Assembly (NCBI RefSeq): GCF_947331435.1
Contig: NZ_CAMZOF010000001.1
Location: forward strand, 434,001 to 498,000
DNA from: Pelagibius sp. Alg239-R121
GTDB taxonomy: Bacteria > Pseudomonadota > Alphaproteobacteria > Kiloniellales > Kiloniellaceae
DNA: 64,000 nucleotides
Direction of reading: 5' to 3'
Shown here piece by piece: positions 43,013 to 52,499 of this stretch. Numbering within the stretch: position 1 is the first letter of the stretch; each line of letters starts with the position of its first letter. The notes beneath the pieces are model-generated. The model had not been told where the DNA came from. It saw nothing but the letters and a program-made list of their open reading frames with translations, and did no database searches. Position numbers and translations under genes: made by a program.

Positions 43013-45442
43013 ATGACCGAGCGAGATACGCTTCGGCAGACAGAAGCGATAAATGCGGCAAGCATCGCAAATGCGATGGATTGCATTATTACCGTCGACG
43101 GGGCCGGCAAAATTCTTGCCTTCAATCCGGAAGCGGAAAAGACCTTTGGTTTCGCGGCAGATGAGGTTATTGGACGCTCCCTGAGCGAAAACATCATACC
43201 TGATCGGATGCGCAACGCTCATGAAAAGGGTCTCATCCGCTTTCTGAAAACGCGCGAAGCCAACGTTGTCGGTAAACGCATCGAAATTCCTGCGCGCTGC
43301 GCTGACGGTAGGGAAATCAGTGTCGAACTCTCGGTGACCGCCTTCGAAATCGATAGACAACCCTATTTCACCGCATATCTTCGCGATCTTTCGCAACAGG
43401 GGGAAACCAGCATCGGGTCATCCGGTGACAAAAGCGACGGTAATACCGCCCAGCGCCTGGCGCGGTTGGGGAGTTGGACCTGGGATCTGACCCAGACAGA
43501 GGAGATAGCGTGCTCGGCCGAACTCTGCGATATCCTGGGTTGCGCCCGGGACTTTACACCCGACTTCGAAGGGCTGCTCGGCTTCATCCACCCCGAAGAG
43601 CGGGATCTGGTGCGACAGGCAATCGGCGAAGCGAAGCGTGACGGGATGCCCCACGGACACAGATCCTTCAAGAGCGACTTCCGCGTGGTGACCCCGGAAG
43701 GCCGGGTCAAATTTGCGACAGGAGTTGGCGAGGTGACGTTCGACGACGACGCCAAACCTCAGTTGGTTTACGGCACCATTCAGGATGTCACCGACTTGCG
43801 CGCCGTCGAACAGGAGCTGATCGCGGCACGGGACGAGGCCAATCACGCCAATCATGCAAAGTCCGAATTCCTGGCCATGATGAGCCACGAAATCCGAACC
43901 CCGATGAACGGAGTGCTCGGAACCCTGGGATTGCTGCAAAACATGGAGCTGCCGGCGCAGCAACACGATCTGGTCCAGTCCGCACGATCTAGCGGCGATG
44001 CCTTGCTTGATATCCTCAACGACGTCCTGGATTTTGCCAAGATTGAAGCAAGCAAGCTGGAACTGGAAGAGGTGGCCTTTTCTCTGCCCGTCCTGATCCG
44101 GAATATCCAGCGTTTCTGGGGTCACCAATTCGCAAACAAGGGGCTATCCTTCAGTGTTGAACTACCTGACGGCCTGCCGGCCTTTTTGGTCGGAGATACG
44201 GGGCGGCTGCGTCAGATCCTTCAGAATTTCCTCAGCAACGCGCTGAAGTATACTGCCGAAGGGCGCGTTCGCCTGATTATTTCAAGGGACGACAGTGCCA
44301 GCGCCTGGGAGGAGGGCGCGGTCCGAAACTTGCGTTTCTCTGTGATCGACAGCGGCGTCGGTATCGCGAGCGGCAAACAACAATCTGTCTTCAAGGCTTT
44401 CGATCAGCTCGACCGTGCAACCATGGACGGCGTAGGCGGCACCGGCCTGGGTCTGGCGATCTCAAAGCGACTTGCCGAATTGATGAAGGGCGAGATCGGC
44501 TTCTTGAGCGAAGAAGCTGTTGGAAGCACATTTTGGATTCAGCTGCCGTTGGAAAGTGCAGCGGACGCTCCTGAGGAATTGGACAGCGAAATTGCAGATC
44601 CAGCCGACGTCACGCCCTTTCGCGTTGGTTCAGACAAAAGGAAACCACGCATCCTTTTGGCCGAAGACAATACCACCAATCAAATTGTCGCCAGAGAACT
44701 GTTGCTTCGCCGGGATTGTCATGTCGACGTGGTGGCAAACGGTAGCGAAGCTGTTGAGGCCGTTCAGGCGCGCCCATATGATCTGGTTCTGATGGATATA
44801 TCCATGCCGGTCATGGACGGGATTGCGGCCACAAAAACAATCCGCGCCGAAAACTGTCCCCATAATAATGTGCCGATCGTTGCGCTGACCGCCTACGCGA
44901 TGAAGTCCGATCAGGAAACCTTCGCGGCAGTCGGTATGAATGGCTTCGTTGCCAAGCCGGTCCTGGATGGCAAACTGCTCTATCAGGAGATGGAGCGTAT
45001 TCTATACGCCGCCGCCTCTTCTGAACAACCAGGTGCCACACCCGCCGCAACAGATATTCTTATCGATCAAGCCACGTTATCCAGCCTCACGGAGAGTCTA
45101 GGCGAGGAAACAATGGCCAAGTTACGGGACAGCTTTCAGGGTGATGTTGAAAGATCCCTCAAGCAGTTGCATGAAGCTGCGGAGCAAGGCGACGTCGAGG
45201 CCCTGGAACACAGCAGTCACACCTTAAAGAGTGTCAGTGGGACCTTCGGTGCAATGCGTCTCCAGGCACAGGCCTCTGCAATCAACACCGCGAGTCGCAA
45301 CAGCGATTTCGAAGGGGCTAAGGCCGCTTTGCAGGGACTGGAGACGACCTGCCGCGACACCCTGAAAGTCTTCCATGAATCCAATTTGGCACGACCGGTA
45401 GGAAGTGACACAGACATAGCGTCTGATCCGGACAGAAAATAG
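43013..45442 (+). CDS. PAS-PAS hybrid histidine kinase with receiver and HPt
   Basis: An 809-residue cytosolic phosphorelay protein. Two PAS domains (residues about 15-125 and 145-260) precede a HisKA domain with [18 protein letters not shown] and an ATPase domain ([36 protein letters not shown]). A true receiver follows with LLAEDNTTNQ and LVLMDISMPVMDG, and the C-terminus carries an HPt module with SSHTLKSVSGTFGA. All phosphorelay residues are present. No membrane helix is found. GGAAG precedes the ATG by 7 bases. The neighbouring membrane kinase probably supplies the signal, and the regulator downstream receives the phosphoryl group. Confidence 0.92.
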   Translation: MTERDTLRQTEAINAASIANAMDCIITVDGAGKILAFNPEAEKTFGFAADEVIGRSLSENIIPDRMRNAHEKGLIRFLKTREANVVGKRIEIPARCADGREISVELSVTAFEIDRQPYFTAYLRDLSQQGETSIGSSGDKSDGNTAQRLARLGSWTWDLTQTEEIACSAELCDILGCARDFTPDFEGLLGFIHPEERDLVRQAIGEAKRDGMPHGHRSFKSDFRVVTPEGRVKFATGVGEVTFDDDAKPQLVYGTIQDVTDLRAVEQELIAARDEANHANHAKSEFLAMMSHEIRTPMNGVLGTLGLLQNMELPAQQHDLVQSARSSGDALLDILNDVLDFAKIEASKLELEEVAFSLPVLIRNIQRFWGHQFANKGLSFSVELPDGLPAFLVGDTGRLRQILQNFLSNALKYTAEGRVRLIISRDDSASAWEEGAVRNLRFSVIDSGVGIASGKQQSVFKAFDQLDRATMDGVGGTGLGLAISKRLAELMKGEIGFLSEEAVGSTFWIQLPLESAADAPEELDSEIADPADVTPFRVGSDKRKPRILLAEDNTTNQIVARELLLRRDCHVDVVANGSEAVEAVQARPYDLVLMDISMPVMDGIAATKTIRAENCPHNNVPIVALTAYAMKSDQETFAAVGMNGFVAKPVLDGKLLYQEMERILYAAASSEQPGATPAATDILIDQATLSSLTESLGEETMAKLRDSFQGDVERSLKQLHEAAEQGDVEALEHSSHTLKSVSGTFGAMRLQAQASAINTASRNSDFEGAKAALQGLETTCRDTLKVFHESNLARPVGSDTDIASDPDRK

Positions 45443-45453
45443 GCTACGCCATT

Positions 45454-46923
45454 ATGAGCAAAGAAAATACAACACGCGTCCTGCTAGTCGAAGATACACC
45501 TTCACTGTCAATCGTGTATCAGGAATATCTTTCCAAGGCGGGCGTGAAAACGGAACTTGCGGAAACCGGTGCTGATGCCTTGCGATTGCTGGAGAGCGGC
45601 CGGTTCCGCGTCGTTCTTCTTGATCTTAAGCTACCGGATATGAACGGCATCGACATCCTGAAGCAGATCACTGAACGCGGTCTTCCTGCGGCCGTCGTTG
45701 TTATAACCGCAGATGGCTCGATCAACACCGCAGTCGATGCCATGCGCCTCGGGGCCTATGACTTCATCGTCAAACCCTTCTCGGAAGACCGCCTGATTAC
45801 GACAACGCGCAATGCTCTGGAGCGCATCGAACTGCAGGCAACTGTCGAAACCATTCGCGACGATTTTGGCCGCGACCGATTTCAGGGTTTCATCGGCAGC
45901 TCTCTTTCAATGCAGGGCGTCTATCGCGCAATCGAATCCGTCGCCCGTTCCAAAGCCACGGTCTTCGTCACAGGTGAAAGCGGGACAGGCAAAGAAGTTT
46001 GCGCCGAAGCGATACATCGCGCCAGCCCCCGAAAATCCATGGCCTTCGTTCCGCTCAATTGCGCGGCCATCCCCAAGGATCTAATTGAATCTGAAATCTT
46101 CGGGCATCTCAAAGGCGCCTTTACCGGCGCCACGAGCGATCGTTCAGGTGCCGCCTCGCAAGCCCACGGAGGTACGTTGTTTCTCGACGAAATCTGCGAG
46201 ATGGATCTGGCGCTTCAGACCAAGCTGCTGCGCTTTCTTCAGACCGGAAAGATCCAGCCGGTCGGCGGTGACAAACTTCAGGCCGTTGACGTAAGAATTA
46301 TCTGCGCCACCAACCGTGACCCTGCACAGGAAGTGGAGGAAGGCCGGTTCCGTGAAGACCTCTTTTATCGTCTCCACGTCGTACCGATACATTTACCGCC
46401 TCTGCGGGAACGCCAGAACGATCCCGTTGAAATCGCACAAACCTTCCTGCGTGATTATGCCAAGGAGGAAAGCAAGGCCTTCAAAGGCTTCGCGCCGGAA
46501 ACCGAAACGGCACTTCTGAACCACACCTGGCCTGGAAATGTCCGTGAATTGCAGAACGTAATCCGTAATACGGTGGTTCTGCATGACGGTGAAGAGGTGC
46601 TGCCGGAGATGCTTCCACAATCCCTCGGCAATTCACCGGTTCTGCAGCGGCCAGAGAGCGGTGCCGAAGCCCCTCGGGTCGCAGCCCAAAGTTCCCGCAT
46701 GATCACGGGCCCCGCCAACGGCGCTCTAGGCAGCGCCAATCAGCTTGCTGGCTCGGCATTCGACATCGCGGGCTTGAAACTCTGGCAAATCGAGAAACAG
46801 GCTATCGAAGCGACCATTGCCGCCTGCGGCGGAAGCATACCAAAAGCGGCCACCCAACTCGGAATCAGCCCTTCAACCATTTATCGAAAGAAAGAGTCCT
46901 GGGACGCCCAGGGGTCTGAGTGA
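45454..46923 (+). CDS. NtrC-type sigma-54-dependent response regulator
   Basis: A 489-residue activator. The receiver (residues 1-125) has LLVEDTPSLS and VVLLDLKLPDMNG with the phospho-Asp. The AAA+ domain has FVTGESGTGKEVCAEAIH, the sigma-54-contacting GAFTGAT loop, GGTLFLDEICEMDL and an arginine finger region. A Fis-type helix-turn-helix closes the protein: ATIAACGGSIPKAATQLGISPSTIYRKKESW. It follows the HPt kinase by 11 bases. Sigma-54 promoters flank the operon itself and the downstream alginate-like genes, so this is the likely activator of all of them. The LuxO/AlgB branch is the nearest fit by layout. Confidence 0.93.
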   Translation: MSKENTTRVLLVEDTPSLSIVYQEYLSKAGVKTELAETGADALRLLESGRFRVVLLDLKLPDMNGIDILKQITERGLPAAVVVITADGSINTAVDAMRLGAYDFIVKPFSEDRLITTTRNALERIELQATVETIRDDFGRDRFQGFIGSSLSMQGVYRAIESVARSKATVFVTGESGTGKEVCAEAIHRASPRKSMAFVPLNCAAIPKDLIESEIFGHLKGAFTGATSDRSGAASQAHGGTLFLDEICEMDLALQTKLLRFLQTGKIQPVGGDKLQAVDVRIICATNRDPAQEVEEGRFREDLFYRLHVVPIHLPPLRERQNDPVEIAQTFLRDYAKEESKAFKGFAPETETALLNHTWPGNVRELQNVIRNTVVLHDGEEVLPEMLPQSLGNSPVLQRPESGAEAPRVAAQSSRMITGPANGALGSANQLAGSAFDIAGLKLWQIEKQAIEATIAACGGSIPKAATQLGISPSTIYRKKESWDAQGSE

Positions 46924-47447
46924 TCCACATCGAAGCGGGCGGCCCTCTCGCTCATCGAACCAAAGCGCCAGCCATCTCTCGAGAATAGCCGTCCTCAGTT
47001 CAAAAACAGACAACCGAATTCCTCATCGTAGCACTGGAGTCGCTCCGGCTTGGACGGAACCGTCCCCGGGCAATTTGCCGACCCGGTGATTTTGCTCTGA
47101 ACATGATATGTAGAATGGAATCACGCGCTTAGCGGGTCCACGCAAGTATCATCGCTAATCTGCGATTCATCGTCCCAATTCGCGAATCTCCCGCCCAATT
47201 CTGTATGCCAAAACCTGTTTCGGCGTCGGCCCCACAGCCCATCCCCGATGATTCCTGCTTGCGGGATTTCGCAACAATTCTCGACCAAAACCCGCTCAAT
47301 TCTGCCGTTTCCTCGTTGAATACAGGTCGGCCGCATGGCGCCTGTCTGCTCCATGCGAACAGATTGACAGCGCTTTGGCACAGCGATTGCGTCTTCTCAA
47401 TCAGGAAAGCCCTCTCGCTTTCCAGAAGATAGGAAAGGGACTTGATC
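46924..47447. other. Intergenic region upstream of the 57-residue gene
   Basis: About 520 bases after the activator gene. It contains a sigma-54 promoter (47376) and a looser palindrome TTGC-N8-GCAA at 47259-47274 about 100 bases upstream of it. I see no other gene. Confidence 0.55.
47376..47391 (+). promoter_or_regulatory. Sigma-54 promoter of the 57-residue gene
   Basis: TGGCACA-GCGA-TTGCG has both GG and GC of the -24/-12 consensus at correct spacing, with the same sequence through TTGC as the minus-strand promoter at 58568-58583. Confidence 0.82.
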
Positions 47448-47621
47448 ATGGCGCTTTTATACCAGGACAGCGAGATCACAGACGAAGGTCGCTCCAATGT
47501 TCTCAAAAAGACGACCGCCCGGCTGATCGAAACCCTCGGCAAAAAAGGGGCAATTTCCTTCGCCCTAAAAAACCACTGGGCCGGCGTGCTCATGGAGATT
47601 GAGCGGAACCGTCTCTCATAA
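47448..47621 (+). CDS. 57-residue protein, unknown, sigma-54-driven
   Basis: A short gene encoding MALLYQDSEITDEGRSNVLK followed by KTTARLIETLGKKGAISFAL and KNHWAGVLMEIERNRLS. AGGAAAGGG stands 10 bases before the ATG, a sigma-54 promoter lies 57 bases upstream and a strong terminator follows at 47662-47689, so it is a complete transcription unit. The protein is basic with two likely helices and no signal peptide. I do not recognise it. Its location between the activator and the algD-like gene suggests a small regulator or adaptor of the polymer system; this is inference. Confidence 0.7.
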   Translation: MALLYQDSEITDEGRSNVLKKTTARLIETLGKKGAISFALKNHWAGVLMEIERNRLS

Positions 47622-47661
47622 TCATCAACCACACCATTACTGACCGAGAGACCCGTTCAAG

Positions 47662-47689
47662 CCCCCTTGCCGATCCAACGGCAAGGGGG
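47662..47689 (+). terminator. Rho-independent terminator after the 57-residue gene
   Basis: A perfect 10-bp stem CCCCCTTGCC / GGCAAGGGGG with an 8-base loop, followed by TTCTTCGTTTC. Confidence 0.88.
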
Positions 47690-47721
47690 TTCTTCGTTTC
47701 GCGTTTTCGTCACAGCAGAGC

Positions 47722-47756
47722 TTTGCATCCTGAAAAGATTCTTCGCGCATTCGCAT
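47722..47756. promoter_or_regulatory. Degenerate activator sites before the algD-like gene
   Basis: TTTGCATCCTGAAAAG and TTCGC-GCATT-CGCAT resemble the better palindromes between 62047 and 62110 (which also contain TTTGC-GCATT-GCAC). They lie about 80-110 bases before the sigma-54 promoter. Confidence 0.45.
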
Positions 47757-47833
47757 TTTCGAAAGCCGGTTAAAACTCAAAAATAACCATATAACTAATT
47801 GTTATTTCTATTATTTTTTATAATTCCGCTATT

Positions 47834-47849
47834 TGGCACGCTTCTTGTG
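47834..47849 (+). promoter_or_regulatory. Sigma-54 promoter of the algD-like gene
   Basis: TGGCACG-CTTC-TTGTG: perfect -24 half, -12 half has GT instead of GC. An AT-rich block (47770-47825) lies just upstream, as expected for DNA bending. Confidence 0.7.
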
Positions 47850-47892
47850 ATGCAGCTCGTCAAGAGATCGTCATCAAGAAGGAAGCAAAGCC

Positions 47893-49311
47893 ATGAATGC
47901 CTATGTGTCGAATTATCTGCGCGCCAAGTCAGCCACTACTCTGCAGCAGCAAGGCCTGCCGCTTTCGACGGTATATCCGTCGATCAGTGTTTTCGGTCTT
48001 GGTTACGTGGGCGCCGTCTCGATGGCCTGCTTTGCCAAACTGGGCTACGAGATGATCGGCGTCGACATTGACGACCAGAAGATCGATGCGATCAGCAACG
48101 GCACCTCGCCGATCGTTGAAGCCCAGTTAGGTGAGCTTCTTTCTTCCGGCGTTGCCTACGGGCGGATTACTGCGACCAAGGACTTTGTTACTGCGGTGCG
48201 GGACACCGATATCACAATGATCTCGGTGGGGACGCCGACCGCCGAGGACGGTGGCTGCGATACCCGCTATATCAGTGCCGCCGCCAGAAACATCGGTGAA
48301 GCCCTGCGCCTTAAAGATACTTACCACCTGATCGTCATGCGCTGCAGCGTGCCGCCGGGAACGACGCTCGATCTCGTTGTTCCGGAAGTTGAAAAGATCT
48401 CCGGTAAGAAACTCGGCGAAGACTTCGGTCTTTGTTACAATCCGGAATTCCTGCGCGAAGGCACGGCCGTCGCAGACTTTTTCGATCCCCCCAAAACCGT
48501 CATTGGCGCTTCCGACGAGCGTGCGGCTCAGACTCTCGCAAATCTGTACGGCCGGGTTGACGACAACGTCCTCTTCACCTCGATCGGAGCAGCTGAAATG
48601 GTGAAGTACGCGGACAACACCTGGCACGCGGTCAAGGTCACCTTCGCGAACGAGATCGGACGCCTTTGCAAAAGTATCGATGTCGACAGTCACGAGGTCA
48701 TGAACGTCTTCGTGCAGGATCAAAAACTTAATCTGTCCCCTTATTATCTGAAACCCGGATTTGCTTTCGGCGGCTCTTGCCTGCCCAAAGAAGTTCGGGC
48801 CATGCAATACCTGTCGGACATCAACGGCATCGATGCACCTTTGGTTCAGAGCTTGACCAACAGTAACCGCGCTCAGGTCCAGGAGGCCTTCGACATCATC
48901 GAGTCCCTAGGAGTCGAGCGGGTCGGTTTCCTTGGAGTCACCTTCAAAGCTGACACCGATGATTTGCGCGAGAGTCCTGTGCTCGACCTGATGGCGATGC
49001 TGTTGGAGAAGGGTTACGAGGTCTCGGCCTACGACCCCAACCTGATTGACCACAACTTTTCGTCCGCGGCTTTCGATTACATCTGCCGCACCTATCCGGC
49101 GATCGCACCGGTTCTCAAGAAGCTGCCTGAAATCATGTGTGAAGATATCGAGGCGCTTCGCTCCCGCAGCGACAGCCTCGTGGTCACCCACAACACAGCG
49201 CAGTTCCGTCGTGCCGTAACGCTACGCGATGAAACAACGAGCGTCGTCGATCTCGTCCGCCTATTCCCAGAACCTCTCGAAGATCAGAGCTATCACGGCA
49301 TTGCCTGGTAA
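47893..49311 (+). CDS. algD: GDP-mannose 6-dehydrogenase, AlgD-like
   Basis: A 472-residue nucleotide-sugar dehydrogenase. The NAD-binding start ISVFGLGYVGAVSMACF is preceded by an extra 30 residues. The catalytic region VQDQKLNLSPYYLKPGFAFG followed by GSCLPKEVRA matches Pseudomonas AlgD (KLNLSRYYMRPGFAFGGSCL) closely, including the catalytic Cys, and the protein ends GIAW as AlgD ends GICW. AlgD makes GDP-mannuronate, the committed alginate precursor, by two NAD-linked oxidations in the cytosol. GAAGGAAG precedes the ATG, and a sigma-54 promoter lies 44 bases upstream. A close family alternative is UDP-glucose 6-dehydrogenase, but the algA, alg8 and alg44 neighbours favour AlgD. Confidence 0.9.
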   Translation: MNAYVSNYLRAKSATTLQQQGLPLSTVYPSISVFGLGYVGAVSMACFAKLGYEMIGVDIDDQKIDAISNGTSPIVEAQLGELLSSGVAYGRITATKDFVTAVRDTDITMISVGTPTAEDGGCDTRYISAAARNIGEALRLKDTYHLIVMRCSVPPGTTLDLVVPEVEKISGKKLGEDFGLCYNPEFLREGTAVADFFDPPKTVIGASDERAAQTLANLYGRVDDNVLFTSIGAAEMVKYADNTWHAVKVTFANEIGRLCKSIDVDSHEVMNVFVQDQKLNLSPYYLKPGFAFGGSCLPKEVRAMQYLSDINGIDAPLVQSLTNSNRAQVQEAFDIIESLGVERVGFLGVTFKADTDDLRESPVLDLMAMLLEKGYEVSAYDPNLIDHNFSSAAFDYICRTYPAIAPVLKKLPEIMCEDIEALRSRSDSLVVTHNTAQFRRAVTLRDETTSVVDLVRLFPEPLEDQSYHGIAW

Positions 49312-49413
49312 CTGCATCTGACGCAGCAGGCATCCCCGGCCGCCGCCAGAAGCCACACCTGCGGCGGCCGGGGGATCCGAACCTTCGATACAGGAACAAC
49401 AGGAGGAACCAGG

Positions 49414-49599
49414 ATGGCTCCCTCGAAATTTTCGGACTTTGAAATCCTCGCAATCCTGCGCCAAGCCCAGGCAGGCGGGGATGTCGCAGAGGTCTGCGCA
49501 ATCAATGGAATATCAGTCGCGACTTTTTACCGCTGGCAAAAGGCCTACGGACATCTTCTTCAAGCCGGCCGCCCGGAACCACCCTGTGGCCAGGCCTAA
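49414..49599 (+). CDS. IS3-type OrfA HTH miniprotein
   Basis: A 61-residue protein containing FSDFEILAILRQAQAGGDVA and EVCAINGISVATFYRWQKAYG, which is the N-terminal helix-turn-helix of IS3-family OrfA transposases. No OrfB, inverted repeats or further transposase remnants flank it. AGGAGG lies 8 bases before the ATG, and the gene sits in the same direction between the algD-like and RTX genes. This looks like a kept, possibly domesticated DNA-binding piece rather than a live element; a decayed insertion sequence is the alternative. Confidence 0.7.
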   Translation: MAPSKFSDFEILAILRQAQAGGDVAEVCAINGISVATFYRWQKAYGHLLQAGRPEPPCGQA

Positions 49600-49647
49600 A
49601 GAGCAACACCCGGCATCTCATGAACATCATCCAAGGGAGACTTAACA

Positions 49648-51771
49648 ATGGCTAGCTTACCCGCCACGCACCCCGTCATCGGGACGTCGGCAGACGACAA
49701 CATTACCGGCACACGCCGCTCTGACGTCATCGCCGGCATGACCGGCGACGACACCATTACCGGCCAGACCGGCCACGACGAAGTATGGGGCGGTCAAGGA
49801 AACGACGAGCTCTACGGCAACAGCGGTAACGACCGCATCTACGGTTCCGGTGGTCCGACCATTATCAACGTTTCGACCATCCCGATCGGCAACGACTATC
49901 CTGTGCGCGTGATCTTCGAAGGCGAAACGGCGGGTTACCGCAACAGCTTCGGCTACTACAAGATCGACAGCGCCACCAAAGAGATCTACGACGTCGAAAT
50001 CATCTGGCCGAATGCGTCACTGCAAGGCAGCGGCGGTGACCTGGTGGCTGGGCAGAGCGACGCACTGTTGGATGTTCAGGCCGGTGACAACGTCGGTTTC
50101 TTCATAGTTTCCAACGGCTTCAGCTACAATGACTTCGCCGCGTTGGGCGAAGGCACCTATGCCTTCCAAAACGCCAACGGAACGCCGGCAACTCTGGACA
50201 GCGACGACCCGAAGCTGGTCTTCGAAACGGAGAATGGCGAGACGACTGAAATCGTCTATCACCAGTATCACACCGCGGCCTACGACGAGACTCTCGGACT
50301 GAACCCGGACGGCTTGCTCCATACGGCCGGTATTCTCAAGACCGACAAGGGCACTCTGACAATCGGCTTTGAAGATCTGCTGAACGGCGGTGACCTCGAT
50401 TTCGACGATTCGGTCTTTACCATTGATCTGGGTCCTGCGAATGCCGTGATCCTCAACGCCCACTACCGCCAGGAGCACGGCCTACCGGACCTCGTTGCAA
50501 GTAACGAAGGCAACGGCGAACCCATCATTGTGATCGAGGATGATGACATTCTGCGCGGCGGCACCGGCAATGACGAGCTCTGGGGTCACAAGGGCAACGA
50601 TCTGCTCTACGGCGACAACGGCACCGACGAGATGCACGGCGGCAGCGGCGACGACATCCTGCACGGTGGATCGGGTGATGACGAGATGTACGGAAATCTC
50701 GGCAACGACTTCATCTATGGTGATAGCGGCAGTGACTACATGGTCGGCGGATCCGGCGACGACTATATCGAGGGCGGGAATTACAACGACTCTCTGATCG
50801 GTGGATCCGGCAACGACACCCTGAAAGGTGGCAGCCACCACGACGACCTCGCCGGCAACAGCGGAAACGACCTGCTCTACGGCGAGAACGGGAACGACCG
50901 GCTCGAGGGCGGCTCCGGCGACGACACGCTCGACGGCGGTTCCAGCCAGGATACGCTCTTGGGCGGCAGTGGCAATGATCTGCTTGTTGGCGGATCGGGC
51001 CACGACAGACTTGAAGCCGGTTCCGGCAACGACAGCCTGAAAGGCGGCTCGGGCACAGACAGCCTGTTCGGTCACAGCGGCAACGACGTTCTGGATGGCG
51101 GCAGCGGCAGCGACTTGCTGGACGGCGGCTCGGGCATCGACACCGCCGACTACAGTGACTGGAGCAAGAAGATCTCCGTCGACTTGAAGGCCGGCACGGT
51201 CAAGGGCAACGGCACCGACATCCTGGTGTCGATCGAGAACATCTTTGCAACCGGCCATGACGACAAGATCATAGGTGATCACAGGGAGAACGAGATCCAT
51301 GCCGGCGACGGCGCGGACCGTGTCTCCGGTCACGCCGGCAATGATCTCCTCTACGGCGGTAACGGCGAAGACTATCTCAACGGTGCAAGCGGGGCGGATG
51401 TCCTTTTCGGCGGCGCGGACGATGATCTTCTGCGCGGCGGCAAAGGTGCCGATGAGATCACCGGCGGCACTGGTGATGACATCCTCTGGGGCGGTGAAAA
51501 CGGAATCAACGACCAGACCACCGACACCTTTTACTTTACCATCGGTGACGGCAGCGACAGCATCGCCGACTTCGAAGTTGGTATGGACCTGATCGCACTC
51601 AGCGACCTGTTGGTCGACGAAAGCGACGACCTGCTCTCCGCCCTTAGCGATACTTCGGAAGGTGCGGTTCTGGATCTCTCGGCATTCAACGGTCAATCTG
51701 GTGACAGTATACTTTTTACGAGCGTTACCGTCGACGAGCTGAATGATGAGGCCTGGCATATTATCGTGTAG
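49648..51771 (+). CDS. RTX calcium-binding protein with DUF4114 domain
   Basis: A 707-residue acidic protein. Residues 1-70 have a first set of GGxGxDxUx nonapeptides; residues about 70-285 form a DUF4114 domain ending IGFEDLLNGGDLDFDDSVF; residues 290-500 and 540-620 are further RTX nonapeptides (such as GGSGDDILHGGSGDDEMYG) split by a short non-repeat segment; the end ADFEVGMDLIALSDLL is a type I secretion tail. RTX modules bind calcium after export. In Azotobacter AlgE epimerases RTX modules bind alginate, but no epimerase A-module is seen here, so this may be an alginate-binding matrix protein. No type I transporter lies in the window. GGGAGA precedes the start. Confidence 0.85.
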   Translation: MASLPATHPVIGTSADDNITGTRRSDVIAGMTGDDTITGQTGHDEVWGGQGNDELYGNSGNDRIYGSGGPTIINVSTIPIGNDYPVRVIFEGETAGYRNSFGYYKIDSATKEIYDVEIIWPNASLQGSGGDLVAGQSDALLDVQAGDNVGFFIVSNGFSYNDFAALGEGTYAFQNANGTPATLDSDDPKLVFETENGETTEIVYHQYHTAAYDETLGLNPDGLLHTAGILKTDKGTLTIGFEDLLNGGDLDFDDSVFTIDLGPANAVILNAHYRQEHGLPDLVASNEGNGEPIIVIEDDDILRGGTGNDELWGHKGNDLLYGDNGTDEMHGGSGDDILHGGSGDDEMYGNLGNDFIYGDSGSDYMVGGSGDDYIEGGNYNDSLIGGSGNDTLKGGSHHDDLAGNSGNDLLYGENGNDRLEGGSGDDTLDGGSSQDTLLGGSGNDLLVGGSGHDRLEAGSGNDSLKGGSGTDSLFGHSGNDVLDGGSGSDLLDGGSGIDTADYSDWSKKISVDLKAGTVKGNGTDILVSIENIFATGHDDKIIGDHRENEIHAGDGADRVSGHAGNDLLYGGNGEDYLNGASGADVLFGGADDDLLRGGKGADEITGGTGDDILWGGENGINDQTTDTFYFTIGDGSDSIADFEVGMDLIALSDLLVDESDDLLSALSDTSEGAVLDLSAFNGQSGDSILFTSVTVDELNDEAWHIIV

Positions 51772-52499
51772 CTGGACGATGGAGGCTTGACAGTCAAAAC
51801 CCGGAAACCGGGCACAGAAACCGGAAACAAAAAGGGATGAAACTGAACGCGGCGCTGACCTCCCGCCGCGTTCTTTTTTTTGCGGCAAAACGTCCTGGTT
51901 ACTAACGCACCAAGACCGGATTGATCTCCAGCACCGCGAGCCTGCCGCCGACGGCCTTCTGAAATACCTGTTAAAGCCGTCCGGACACGCAAAGGCACCT
52001 CGTTGCAGCGCCGGACATATCGATCAGACTTGCGCCCACCCCTGCGAACCTGCAGCTCGCAATCGCCCTCAACACCAGAATCAGCGCCCAAAGCGATAAC
52101 ACAGCAGAGGATTGCACGGGCGCGCTCTGCGGCAGTACCGCCAGGTCAGAAGCCACCGCAAAGCTGTGCGCGAAAACCACAACCTGGAAACCCAGCGCCG
52201 AATACCATCCGGCCCATCAACCAGCCGTCCAGTCGCTCAGCCTTCCAGCCGGCCCGAAATGAGCGTTTGAGCCGCCATGCAGACGATCCCAAAATCCGTT
52301 CTGCAGCGGAACACCACGAAAGCCACGAAGAAGGGGACCAGAAGATCTAAGGGCGGCGGCGCCTCCGCTCCAGGCGAAGACATGGTATCGACAGCAGATC
52401 CGCCTGAAACTCAGGGGCGTGATACTGTCACCCTTCGAAAGGCACAGCGCCGCCTGTCGAAGGGACGGAACATCGCCGGGCTGTTTGACGAAACAGGGA
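51772..52499. other. Long intergenic region with a terminator
   Basis: About 730 bases between the RTX gene and the convergent secreted-enzyme gene. Only the terminator at 51845-51881 is supported. Short open frames here lack ribosome sites and coding character. Confidence 0.5.
51845..51881 (+). terminator. Rho-independent terminator of the RTX gene
   Basis: A perfect 10-bp stem GAACGCGGCG / CGCCGCGTTC with a 9-base loop, followed by eight T residues. Confidence 0.92.

Noticed and set aside
50540-51592. Tandem DNA repeats as a separate element
   Set aside because: They encode the RTX nonapeptides in frame.
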